From positions 1-23,400 of IMG/VR virus record IMGVR_UViG_3300032282_003084: 23,400 bases of DNA; one strand, written 5' to 3'. The translations under genes and the position numbers were made by a program. The stretch comes from a virus. The notes below the pieces were generated by a model. It did no database searches and was not told the DNA's origin. It saw nothing but the letters and a program-made list of their open reading frames with translations. Each line of letters opens with the position of its first letter. Within the stretch, counting starts at the first letter, position 1. This document shows, one piece after another, positions 1-7,137 of the stretch.

Positions 1-522
1 GATAAGGATTTTATACAGCTTTGCAAACATGATACTATTCTCTATAGACCCGTTCAAGATGAAATTTTAAACAGTAAACGGATTGTAGAAGAATATGGTA
101 TTCACCCTACTAATTTTTGCTTGGCAAGAGCCATTTCTGGTGATACAAGCGATAATCTGGTCGGGGTTGGTGGTGCAGGTTTGCCAACAATTGCTAAAAG
201 ATTTCCGCAATTAAGGGAAGATAAAAGTTATCGTATTGACGATATTGTTGATGTATGCAAAAGCACAGAAAGCAAAATCAAGCTATTCTCTAATATTGTA
301 GAACATCAAGATTTAATTCGGGAAAACTATAAAATAATGCAACTTGCTATTCCCAACATGTCTATTCAGGATATGCAAAAAATTAATTATGCTTTAGAAA
401 ATAGCGAATGTACCTTTAACAAAACTGAATTGGTAACTATGATGTTGAAGGATGGTTTTGGTGAAAGTAATTTTGAAGAACTATATGCACACATGAATAA
501 AATCGTCGTGGAGAATTGTTAA
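1..522 (+). CDS. 5'-3' exonuclease / flap endonuclease, C-terminal part (5' end outside window)
   Basis: The reading frame is open from base 1 and ends in TAA at 520-522, so 173 C-terminal residues are visible and the start lies upstream. The visible part opens with DKDFIQL, which matches the metal-binding DKD-x-x-QL motif of the FEN / Pol I 5' nuclease family. It is followed by ISGDTSDNLVGVGGAG, the helix-hairpin-helix (H3TH) signature that grips duplex DNA and carries further acidic metal ligands. In phages this family (for example T4 RNase H and T5 exonuclease) removes RNA primers and flaps during replication. That role fits the helicase and polymerase genes in this window. There is no polymerase domain downstream in the frame, so this is a stand-alone nuclease rather than part of a Pol I. 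The next gene starts 1 base after the stop. Confidence 0.85.
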   Translation, partial: DKDFIQLCKHDTILYRPVQDEILNSKRIVEEYGIHPTNFCLARAISGDTSDNLVGVGGAGLPTIAKRFPQLREDKSYRIDDIVDVCKSTESKIKLFSNIVEHQDLIRENYKIMQLAIPNMSIQDMQKINYALENSECTFNKTELVTMMLKDGFGESNFEELYAHMNKIVVENC

Positions 523-523
523 A

Positions 524-1393
524 ATGCCAAGAGGATATAAATACATAAAAGAGACTTTAATTGAAGCTGTTTTACAAAAGTTTCCACAAAATAAAGATAA
601 ATATATTTATAGTTCTGTTATATATAAAAATGTTAAAACATATGTAGACATAATTTGTGTTCTTCATGGTATTTTTCAACAAACGCCCCAACAGCACTTA
701 AAAGGGAATGGTTGTCCAAAATGTGCTGTTGAAAAACAAACTAAAACACATCAACAGTTTTTTGAAGATGCACAGAAAATTCATCCTGACAAATATATTT
801 ATTTATCGTCTTATGCAGGCTATCACATAAAAATAAAAATGCAATGTAAAACTTGCAATCATGTTTTTCAACAAACACCTAATGACCATCTTTGTAGAGG
901 TAGTGGCTGCCCAAAATGTGGGATACAAGAAAGCTCTAAAAAACTCAATGAAAGAGCAAAGACTTTTAAAGATGAAAAAACTGGTTTTTATATTAATAAC
1001 AAAATTTGGAATAAATATAAAAAAGGAGCCATAGAAAGAAATTTATTATTTGAAATAACGCCAGAAGATGTTTTTGAAAAATTTAAAGAACAAAACGGTT
1101 TATGCGCTTTCAGTGGTGCAAAATTAAACTGTATTGCTATTAATAGTAAAGATATTAATTGGTCTATTGATAGAACGGACAATATGAAAGGTTATACCAA
1201 AGATAATATAATTCTAGTTACCAAAACAGCTAATATAATTAGAAATAAAAGTACCGTAAAGGAGTTATTAGAATTTTGTAATATGGTTGCTAGTAGAAAA
1301 AATCTTATAGACAAATATTCTGCGATGTCATCTGAAGAAAAAGCAAAGCGTTTAGAAACATATTCCATACTGTATAATAAAAAGAAGGATTAG
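524..1393 (+). CDS. HNH-family homing endonuclease with two N-terminal zinc-binding repeats
   Basis: This 289-residue protein carries two copies of a roughly 57-residue module (about 12-68 and 76-132). Each has a Y-x-Y core, an FQQTP segment and a terminal G-x-GCPKC zinc pair (C64/C67 and C129/C132); the second copy also has C108/C111. Such modules are typical DNA-binding parts of phage-borne endonucleases. The C-terminal half has an HNH variant: C194-x-x-SG, then SIDRTDN (214-220), GYTKDN (223-228) and the late N237 / N241-K242. The first His of HNH appears as Asp, which is common in this subgroup. Arginine is almost always AGA, unlike the CGT-rich replication genes nearby, which suggests separate acquisition. 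It sits between the 5' nuclease gene and the helicase region, a usual neighbourhood for a free-standing homing gene. Exact target and activity are unknown. Confidence 0.85.
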   Translation: MPRGYKYIKETLIEAVLQKFPQNKDKYIYSSVIYKNVKTYVDIICVLHGIFQQTPQQHLKGNGCPKCAVEKQTKTHQQFFEDAQKIHPDKYIYLSSYAGYHIKIKMQCKTCNHVFQQTPNDHLCRGSGCPKCGIQESSKKLNERAKTFKDEKTGFYINNKIWNKYKKGAIERNLLFEITPEDVFEKFKEQNGLCAFSGAKLNCIAINSKDINWSIDRTDNMKGYTKDNIILVTKTANIIRNKSTVKELLEFCNMVASRKNLIDKYSAMSSEEKAKRLETYSILYNKKKD

Positions 1394-1396
1394 TTT

Positions 1397-1672
1397 ATGT
1401 CAGAACAAAAAAGTTGGTTTAGAGATTACATGGAAGATAGATTTATCTGTCCATATTGTCACGAAACATATGAAGAAGATGAATATCTTTGGCAAAGAAT
1501 AGATTTTGATGGCGAAAAAGGTGACTCTTACAGAGTTATAAGATGCACTAAATGTGATAATAAATTTCAACTTTTTATTTGGTCTTCTATACATTATATG
1601 ACCGAACCGCATTTCTCAAAACCTATTGCAGAAAAACCTAAACTAACTTTAATTAAAGGCGGAAAAGAATAG
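1397..1672 (+). CDS. Small zinc-ribbon protein, function unknown
   Basis: This 91-residue protein has two Cys pairs in zinc-ribbon spacing, CPYC near residue 18 and CTKC near residue 50, separated by an acidic and aromatic stretch. The C-terminal tail is Pro/Lys rich. It begins 3 bases after the endonuclease stop and has an AAGGA ribosome-binding site upstream. No catalytic motif is visible. A nucleic-acid or protein-binding accessory role is likely but is inferred from the fold only. Confidence 0.7.
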   Translation: MSEQKSWFRDYMEDRFICPYCHETYEEDEYLWQRIDFDGEKGDSYRVIRCTKCDNKFQLFIWSSIHYMTEPHFSKPIAEKPKLTLIKGGKE

Positions 1673-1674
1673 GT

Positions 1675-1702
1675 TTGAAACAATCTGTATAGGTGTTATA
1701 GT
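1675..1702 (+). promoter_or_regulatory. Sigma70-like promoter with extended -10 upstream of the helicase gene
   Basis: A TTGAAA -35 element (1675-1680) and a TATAGT -10 element (1697-1702) are separated by 16 bases. TG at 1694-1695 makes an extended -10. The element lies in the 52-base gap before the helicase gene, and its -10 ends 22 bases before the ATG. It matches bacterial sigma70 consensus well, but no start site is proven. Confidence 0.6.
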
Positions 1703-1724
1703 ATAGAGAACCTTTGGAGGAACA

Positions 1725-3104
1725 ATGTCGTTTATTAACGAAAAACAATCTTTTGAGCGTTTCGGGAAAACATTTCAGGAAAACCTTGTCCAATTAATTT
1801 TGGATGATAGGGCATTTGCTGACCAAATCAGCGAAGTAATGGATACTAGCTTCTTAGAGCTAAAATATCTACGAGTTTTTGTAGATAAAATATTTGATTA
1901 TCGTAAGAAATATGGCACACATCCTTCTAGAGATACAATTACAACTATCTTACGTACAGACATTGACAAAGAAAACGAACTATTACAAAAGCAAGTTCGT
2001 GAATACTTTGCTCGTATTTCGTCTAATGAATTTAGCGTAGACGGCGAACAACACATTAAAGACACTTCTCTTGATTTCTGCAAAAAGCAGAAGTTAAAAG
2101 AAGCAATGATTAAAAGCGTAGGTCTTATTCAGAATTCCTCATATGATGAAATTTCTAAAATTATTAATGATGCACTCAAGCTTGGAACAGATAATAATCA
2201 TGGTTATGATTTTATTCTTGACTTTGAAAAGCGTTTTGAGTTAAAAGCACGTAATCCAGTATCTACTGGTTGGGAGCTTATTGATAACATTTCCAAGGGT
2301 GGTCTTGGTCGTGGTGAATTAGGCGTTGTAATCGCCCCTACAGGCGCAGGAAAAAGCATGGCGCTTGTTCATCTTGGCGCTATGGCTTTACAAGCAGGAT
2401 TAAACGTAGTGCATTATACGCTTGAATTACAGGATAAGGTTGTAGCATTACGTTACGATTCCTGTATTACTGGCATTTCCCTAACCGACGTTAAGGAACA
2501 AAAGGATATTGTTTGGAATGGCGTAAAGGATGTTAAGGGCAAGCTTATTATTAAAGAATACCCAACAAAGTCTGCTTCTACAAATACCATCAAGAACCAT
2601 CTTGAAAAACTTAAGCGTAAGGATTTTCGTATTGATATGGTTATTGTAGACTACGGCGACCTAATTAGACCAATTAATGCACAAAAGGAGAAACGTATTG
2701 AGCTTGAGAGCATCTATGAGGAATTGCGTGGATTAGCACAGGTATATCAATGTTCCCTATGGACTGCATCACAAACAAATCGTTCTGGACTAAATGCGGA
2801 AGTAATTACGATGGAAAGTATTTCCGAAGCTTTTAACAAGTGTTTCGTAGCGGATTTCATCTTTACTATTTCCAGAACAATCAAAGATAAAAATATGAAT
2901 GAAGGTAGACTATTCGTAGCTAAAAATAGAAACGGTCCTGATGGATTAGTTTTTCCGATATTCATGGATACAAGTAATGTTAAAATAAAGGTTCTTTCTC
3001 AAAGTGCAGAAAGTGCAACAGAGATAATTGAGAAGGCAACAAAGAAACAAGAAGAGAATCTTAAACAGAAGTACAAAAACTATAAGAAAGAAAAGAAAGG
3101 GTAA
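1725..3104 (+). CDS. DnaB-like replicative DNA helicase
   Basis: This 459-residue protein has the length and order of a hexameric DnaB-type helicase. A helical N-terminal domain (about 1-150) is followed by a RecA-like ATPase domain. Walker A is APTGAGKS (204-211) in the usual G-x-L-x-x-GELGVVIAPTG setting. Walker B is MVIVDYGDL (305-313). The later TASQTNRSG segment corresponds to the DnaB H4 region that contacts DNA. The C terminus is a Lys-rich tail. It would unwind the phage fork ahead of the DnaE-type polymerase encoded downstream. No primase domain is fused to it, and none is seen in this window. A strong GGAGG site lies 5 bases before the ATG, and a good promoter lies just upstream. 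Arg codons are mostly CGT, as in the RNR and polymerase genes. Confidence 0.92.
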   Translation: MSFINEKQSFERFGKTFQENLVQLILDDRAFADQISEVMDTSFLELKYLRVFVDKIFDYRKKYGTHPSRDTITTILRTDIDKENELLQKQVREYFARISSNEFSVDGEQHIKDTSLDFCKKQKLKEAMIKSVGLIQNSSYDEISKIINDALKLGTDNNHGYDFILDFEKRFELKARNPVSTGWELIDNISKGGLGRGELGVVIAPTGAGKSMALVHLGAMALQAGLNVVHYTLELQDKVVALRYDSCITGISLTDVKEQKDIVWNGVKDVKGKLIIKEYPTKSASTNTIKNHLEKLKRKDFRIDMVIVDYGDLIRPINAQKEKRIELESIYEELRGLAQVYQCSLWTASQTNRSGLNAEVITMESISEAFNKCFVADFIFTISRTIKDKNMNEGRLFVAKNRNGPDGLVFPIFMDTSNVKIKVLSQSAESATEIIEKATKKQEENLKQKYKNYKKEKKG

Positions 3105-3107
3105 TAT

Positions 3108-3413
3108 ATGAAATTTATAGATTTTGCTTTTAAATTATTTGGCTATCAAAAAAGACTAGTAGTGACCGGCTCTAAAGATTCAGTTTTAGCAGGAACAGAA
3201 AAACCAGTAAAAAAATATATTAAAGTGCATCCTCCAATATTTGGATTAGTATTTTTTAATGCTTTAAATATGTTTTCCGATTGGTATAGAACAAAGCTTT
3301 TAGGACTTAAATTTTCTATTGGAAAAACAGCAGCAGAATTTGCAGTTAAAAATCCATTATATAAGAACGCTAATATTGGGTATATAGAAGTTCCAGAACA
3401 AAAAAAGGAATAA
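3108..3413 (+). CDS. Hypothetical protein, 101 residues
   Basis: I do not recognise this protein. It has a basic N terminus, a short hydrophobic stretch (around PPIFGLVFFNAL, residues 42-53) too short and isolated to call a membrane segment, then a mixed basic/aromatic region. It starts 3 bases after the helicase stop and ends 1 base before the thioredoxin gene, so it is probably in the same operon. AGA is the preferred Arg codon. Confidence 0.65.
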   Translation: MKFIDFAFKLFGYQKRLVVTGSKDSVLAGTEKPVKKYIKVHPPIFGLVFFNALNMFSDWYRTKLLGLKFSIGKTAAEFAVKNPLYKNANIGYIEVPEQKKE

Positions 3414-3414
3414 T

Positions 3415-3669
3415 ATGAAAAAAGTAATAATGTTTAGTGCCCAATGGTGCAGCCCTTGCAAAGCAACAAAACCACATTTTAATACCTTAAAAGAAAGTGT
3501 AACTGATGTAGAATACCAACTTGTTGACGTTGATGAAGAAGGACATTTGGCGGAGAAATTTAATATTCGTGCTGTACCAACTTTTGTACTACTTAAGGAT
3601 AATACGGAAGTAGCACGTATGAGCGGTGGAGCATCAGCAGATAAATTAAAAGCATTTATAAATCAATAA
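3415..3669 (+). CDS. Thioredoxin / glutaredoxin-like protein
   Basis: This short (84-residue) thioredoxin-fold protein has the redox motif WCSPC (residues 11-15) after the first beta strand. The cis-proline segment AVPTFVLL (P55 at the conserved site) and a final GG-containing helix are also present. It is shorter than cellular thioredoxins of about 105 residues because the N-terminal strand and helix are missing, which is normal for phage versions. It lies immediately upstream of the class II ribonucleotide reductase. Its likely job is to reduce the reductase's C-terminal shuttle cysteines each turnover, an inference from the known RNR mechanism and this arrangement. Confidence 0.9.
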   Translation: MKKVIMFSAQWCSPCKATKPHFNTLKESVTDVEYQLVDVDEEGHLAEKFNIRAVPTFVLLKDNTEVARMSGGASADKLKAFINQ

Positions 3670-3682
3670 AGGAAACAAAACA

Positions 3683-5545
3683 ATGTCTAACTGGTCTAAC
3701 CTTGCAAAAGTAGTTTATAAGCGCACATATGCCCGTAAGGACAATGGGACGCTAGAAAATTGGGCAGATACTGTTGAGCGTGTAGTTCGTGGTAATGTTC
3801 AAGGTCATAATGTTTCAGCGGAAGAAATTGAGCGTTTGCGTTATTACCTACTTAATCGCAAGGCAGGACCAGCTGGGCGTGGTTGGTGGTATAGTGGCGC
3901 ACCAAGTCATAAAAAGCTTGGTGGTGTAGCATTAAATAATTGCTGGTTCGTAGCTAGTGATGAATGGAATAACTTTGTATTGGCACAAGACTTGCTAATG
4001 CTTGGTGGTGGTGTTGGTATGAGCGTTGAACACCGCTTTGTTTCAAAATTGCCAAGATTAAAGAAAGATGTAAATATTGTTAGCCGTGAAACAAAAGATG
4101 CAGACTTCATCGTTCCAGATTCCCGTGAAGGTTGGAATGAATTAACTCGCAGAGTATTAGAAGCTTATTTTGTAACTGGTAAGTCTTTCTCATATTCTAC
4201 TGTTTGTATCCGCCCAGCAGGAGAACAAATCAAAGGTTTCGGCGGCGTATCCAGCGGTCCAAAACCATTAGTAGTTTATGTAGAAAAATTGGTATCACTA
4301 TTAAAGTCCCGTGAAGGTCGTCATTTACGTCCTGTAGATGCAGCAGATATTCTTTGCTCAATTGGAGAAATGGTTGTAAGCGGCAACGTTCGTCGTTCTG
4401 CAATTATTATTCTTGGCGACCCTTGGGATAAGGAATATTTAAAAGCAAAGCGTTGGGATTTAGGCAATATCCCAACTCAACGTGCTATGGCTAACTTCTC
4501 TGTTGTTGTAGACGATGTAGAAGATTTACATCCCTTATTCTGGAAAACATATGAACAAGGCGAACCATTTGGTATTGTAAACCGTAAGAACATCCAGAAA
4601 TATGCACGCATGGGCGATTTAAAGCCCGATACAGCAGTTGGTGTAAACCCATGTGCAGAAGCTACATTAGAAGATGGTGAACCATGCAACCTTCAAGAAA
4701 TTGCGTTACCTAATCTTTTAAACGAAGAAGAATTTATTGAAGCAGCACGTTTAATGCATCGTTGGGGTAAACGTGTAACTATGGAAACATATCACCAACC
4801 AAAATGTGACGCCGTTGTGAAACGTAATCGCAGAATTGGTACAGGTATTACAGGATGTCTACAAAGTCCGCTATTTAATCCTGACACATTAGATAGAGCT
4901 TATGCGGCAATCCAAAAAGAAAATCGGGAATACTCAAAAGAATTAAATATTCCAGAAAGTATCCGCACTACTGTTATTAAACCAAGTGGAACCATTAGTA
5001 AAGTTATGGATTGTTATGAAGGCGTACATCCAGCTTATTCACGCCATATTATTCAACGTGTACGCTTTGCTGGTAATGACCCGCTACTTCCATTATTACG
5101 TGAAGCTGGTCATTATATGGAACCAACAATTCGTTTTGATGGCACATTAGACCACAATACACAAGTTGTAGATTTTTATGTTGCTGCACCAGAAAATGCC
5201 CCTGTAGCTGACGAGGATTGGACAACATGGAAACAATTAGATGTTGTTAAAATGGCTCAGAAACATTGGGCAGACCAAGCAGTAAGCGTTACTGTATATT
5301 ATAAGCAAAGCGAATTAGAAGAATTAAAAACTTGGTTAAAAGATAATCTTAAGTATCTAAAGACTATTTCTTTCCTTTGCCACAGTGAACATGGTTTTAA
5401 ACAAGCACCAAAAGAAAAAATTAGCAAAGAACAATATGAAAAATTATCTGCTAAGATTAAACCAATTAATATTGATAATGGAGTTGGAGATGGAGACTTA
5501 TTAAGTTCGCTAGAATGTGAAGGCGGCGTCTGTCCAGTTAAATAA
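3683..5545 (+). CDS. nrdJ: Adenosylcobalamin-dependent (class II) ribonucleoside-triphosphate reductase, monomeric type
   Basis: This 620-residue enzyme would convert ribonucleotides to deoxyribonucleotides with a B12-generated thiyl radical. It follows the monomeric RTPR pattern of Lactobacillus leichmannii. LNNCWFV provides the first redox cysteine (C87). NPCAEATLEDGEPC provides the radical cysteine C324, the catalytic E326 and the second redox cysteine C335. The extreme C terminus ECEGGVCPVK carries the shuttle pair C612/C617. All key residues are present. It is about 120 residues shorter than the roughly 739-residue Lactobacillus enzyme, with losses spread over the N terminus and internal loops, so allosteric control may be simplified. 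No NrdB-like radical subunit is needed or seen. It follows the thioredoxin gene by 13 bases with an AAAGGAA ribosome-binding site, and a terminator follows it. Confidence 0.93.
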   Translation: MSNWSNLAKVVYKRTYARKDNGTLENWADTVERVVRGNVQGHNVSAEEIERLRYYLLNRKAGPAGRGWWYSGAPSHKKLGGVALNNCWFVASDEWNNFVLAQDLLMLGGGVGMSVEHRFVSKLPRLKKDVNIVSRETKDADFIVPDSREGWNELTRRVLEAYFVTGKSFSYSTVCIRPAGEQIKGFGGVSSGPKPLVVYVEKLVSLLKSREGRHLRPVDAADILCSIGEMVVSGNVRRSAIIILGDPWDKEYLKAKRWDLGNIPTQRAMANFSVVVDDVEDLHPLFWKTYEQGEPFGIVNRKNIQKYARMGDLKPDTAVGVNPCAEATLEDGEPCNLQEIALPNLLNEEEFIEAARLMHRWGKRVTMETYHQPKCDAVVKRNRRIGTGITGCLQSPLFNPDTLDRAYAAIQKENREYSKELNIPESIRTTVIKPSGTISKVMDCYEGVHPAYSRHIIQRVRFAGNDPLLPLLREAGHYMEPTIRFDGTLDHNTQVVDFYVAAPENAPVADEDWTTWKQLDVVKMAQKHWADQAVSVTVYYKQSELEELKTWLKDNLKYLKTISFLCHSEHGFKQAPKEKISKEQYEKLSAKIKPINIDNGVGDGDLLSSLECEGGVCPVK

Positions 5546-5564
5546 TCTTTCTTCTTAACAAGGG

Positions 5565-5606
5565 AGCGGCACTATGGTACAAAAGACTGTAGTGCTGTTT
5601 TCTTTT
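5565..5606 (+). terminator. Rho-independent terminator after the RNR gene
   Basis: AGCGGCACTA (5565-5574) pairs with TAGTGCTGTT (5590-5599) through 10 positions, including two G-U pairs. Further weak pairs can form in the 15-base loop. The stem runs straight into a T-rich tract (5598-5606, TTTTCTTTT). It sits 20 bases past the RNR stop, as expected for an operon end. It also argues against starting the next gene at the ATG at 5574. Confidence 0.75.
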
Positions 5607-5618
5607 GGAGGAATCGCT

Positions 5619-5861
5619 ATGTTTAATATCAAAGTCATTGAAAATGAATTAACAACTCGCTCTAATCATGAAGTGCGATTTTCCCATGAGTCATATTATA
5701 TGTCAGATGATTTCGGTTTCTACCGTAAATTAATCGTAGATAATAAGGACACAGGAATTAAAGTTCGATTAGACCAGTTGCAAGAAGCAGAAGAGCGTGG
5801 TAGATTAGAGGATAAGTACAGAGTCCTGCTAGGACAAATACAGAAGGTCACTAACCAATAG
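5619..5861 (+). CDS. Hypothetical protein, 80 residues
   Basis: I do not recognise this protein. The start at 5619 is chosen because GGAGG (5607-5611) lies 7 bases upstream. The alternative ATG at 5574 falls inside the terminator hairpin and would add 15 unlikely residues. The protein has a beta-rich N-terminal half and a charged helical C-terminal half (QLQEAEERGRLEDKYRVLL). It may be the first gene of a new transcription unit running to ThyX, although no convincing promoter was found in the short gap. Confidence 0.65.
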   Translation: MFNIKVIENELTTRSNHEVRFSHESYYMSDDFGFYRKLIVDNKDTGIKVRLDQLQEAEERGRLEDKYRVLLGQIQKVTNQ

Positions 5862-5869
5862 GAGAATAT

Positions 5870-6130
5870 ATGTCACAATCTGTCGCCAACGTATCTGATA
5901 AGCCGAAGTCTAAGGAAGAACGCATCAAGGATTTTGTTCGTGCGCTAGGTTCTATTGACCAAGCTATGCAGCCATTCCGTGAGCAACGTGCGGACTTAAA
6001 GAAAAACTATGTTGAGAATGATTGGTTGAGCAAGGAAGATATGAAGTATGTATCAAAGGCTTATACTCTTGCCAAGAAGACAGACTTTGATATTGACAAG
6101 TTTGTAGATGCATTCAATAAGGTAAAGTAA
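5870..6130 (+). CDS. Small charged helical protein, function unknown
   Basis: This 86-residue protein is highly charged and almost entirely helical by composition. One long amphipathic segment (about 16-50) with a regular heptad look is followed by a short C-terminal helix pair. The overall plan resembles small coiled-coil DNA-binding proteins of the GapR/DUF2312 type, but the sequence match is too weak to assign. A GGAG ribosome-binding site precedes the ATG. It ends 1 base before the GroES-like gene. Confidence 0.65.
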   Translation: MSQSVANVSDKPKSKEERIKDFVRALGSIDQAMQPFREQRADLKKNYVENDWLSKEDMKYVSKAYTLAKKTDFDIDKFVDAFNKVK

Positions 6131-6131
6131 C

Positions 6132-6410
6132 ATGGAATTTAGACCAAAGAATAAATATCTTTTGGTCGAACAGGTAGAGGATAAGAAGCCAGAGAGTCAA
6201 ACCTCTGGCTTCATTTTACCTGACGACTATAAAAAAGTAGAAACACATAAGCTAGTTAGATTATTGAGCGCACCAAGTGGTTCCTCTTATCACGATTGTC
6301 TAGGATGCCTTGTGGTTGTTCCAGCAAACATGGTTGAGGAAATCAAGGTGCATGGCAGAAGTTATTACGTAGTGCCCGAACAGGGCGTTTATGGTGTATT
6401 TTACAACTAG
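6132..6410 (+). CDS. GroES-like co-chaperonin (tentative)
   Basis: The 92 residues follow the order of the Cpn10 fold. An opening RPKNKYLLVEQVE strand resembles the RPL-x-DRVLV-x-x-x-E start. A polar loop ending SGFILPD (25-31) sits where GroES has the GroEL-binding mobile loop and GGIILP-like segment. Later there is a VVVPANMVEEIKV strand and a closing YYVVPEQGVYGVF. Length is close to the usual 95-100. Phages are known to encode GroES substitutes such as T4 gp31, which adapt the host chaperonin for capsid protein folding; no GroEL is encoded here. A perfect hairpin lies within the 5' part of this gene. Distant similarity leaves other small beta-barrel proteins possible. Confidence 0.6.
   Translation: MEFRPKNKYLLVEQVEDKKPESQTSGFILPDDYKKVETHKLVRLLSAPSGSSYHDCLGCLVVVPANMVEEIKVHGRSYYVVPEQGVYGVFYN
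6185..6217 (+). other. Perfect 10-bp hairpin inside the GroES-like gene, followed by ATTTT
   Basis: GAAGCCAGAG (6185-6194) and CTCTGGCTTC (6203-6212) form a perfect 10-base-pair stem with an 8-base loop, followed by ATTTTA. It begins 53 bases into the coding region and overlaps the codons of the predicted mobile loop. The form is that of a weak intrinsic terminator or attenuator, but the T tract is short, so it may instead slow ribosomes or be a protein-binding RNA element. Confidence 0.5.
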
Positions 6411-6417
6411 GTGAAAG

Positions 6418-7137
6418 ATGACTAACGATACGATTTATTTATACGATGATAATATTGGCCGTGTTCAATATGTTCAACATGTTGGTAACGATAAGATGAT
6501 TGTAAATGCTGCCCGTGTATCTTTTGGACAAGATAATCAAAAAGAGTTAGATGATAGAGATAAAAAGCTCATTCGTTATCTTATTAAGCATCGTCATACA
6601 TCAACACTTGAGCATTGCAGTATTACGTTTAAGTTTGTTGTGCCCCTATATATTCGTTCGCAACATCACAGACATCGTACATGGTCATATAATGAAATTT
6701 CTCGTAGATATACAGACGAGAATTTACAGTTCTATCAGCCAAAAGCATTTCGCACACAACATAAAAGCAATCGCCAAGCCAGCAATAGCGAAGAATTAGT
6801 TGACCCATTAATAGATATTGGAGAATCAGGTTTTTCTGCTATTATGCCAGCATCTGCATTAATTGAAAATTGGCATAATAATTGTCTCAGGTTATATAAT
6901 CGTTTATTAGATTCTGGTGTTTGTCGTGAACAGGCAAGAGGTGTATTACCGCAGAATCTTTATACCGAATATTATGGCACTACGAACTTAAATAATCTTT
7001 TTAAGTTTGTTGAATTACGTACTCATGATGGAGCGCAATGGGAAATTCAGCAAGTTGCAAAATCTTGTTTAAAAATGGCAGAAGAATTATTCCCAGAAAC
7101 CATTAAAGCTTATAATGAAATAAGAAAAGGCGAATAA
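6418..7137 (+). CDS. thyX: Flavin-dependent thymidylate synthase ThyX
   Basis: This 239-residue protein would make dTMP from dUMP with methylenetetrahydrofolate and reduced FAD. The diagnostic ThyX motif RHRTWSYNEIS (85-95) matches R-H-R-x7-S exactly, and RRY follows. H60-TSTLEH supplies the usual upstream FAD-contact region (H-x-S-x-x-EH). The later NLYTEYYGTTNLNNLFKFVELR stretch fits the conserved C-terminal substrate-binding part (the N-L-R-x-x-x-x-F-x-x-LR pattern in relaxed form). It belongs to the dNTP supply set with RNR, thioredoxin and dUTPase. The stop overlaps the ATG of the next gene by 1 base, suggesting translational coupling. Confidence 0.95.
   Translation: MTNDTIYLYDDNIGRVQYVQHVGNDKMIVNAARVSFGQDNQKELDDRDKKLIRYLIKHRHTSTLEHCSITFKFVVPLYIRSQHHRHRTWSYNEISRRYTDENLQFYQPKAFRTQHKSNRQASNSEELVDPLIDIGESGFSAIMPASALIENWHNNCLRLYNRLLDSGVCREQARGVLPQNLYTEYYGTTNLNNLFKFVELRTHDGAQWEIQQVAKSCLKMAEELFPETIKAYNEIRKGE

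Noticed and set aside
121-522. Start of the exonuclease at the TTG codon at 121
   Set aside because: The frame is open back to base 1 and carries the conserved DKDFIQL motif, so the gene is truncated by the window edge.
5574-5618. Upstream ATG extending the 80-residue gene by 15 residues
   Set aside because: It lies within the terminator hairpin and lacks a ribosome-binding site, whereas the ATG at 5619 has GGAGG at good spacing.
6551-6799. 82-codon open frame inside thyX in another frame
   Set aside because: Shadow of a conserved gene with no ribosome-binding site or plausible composition.
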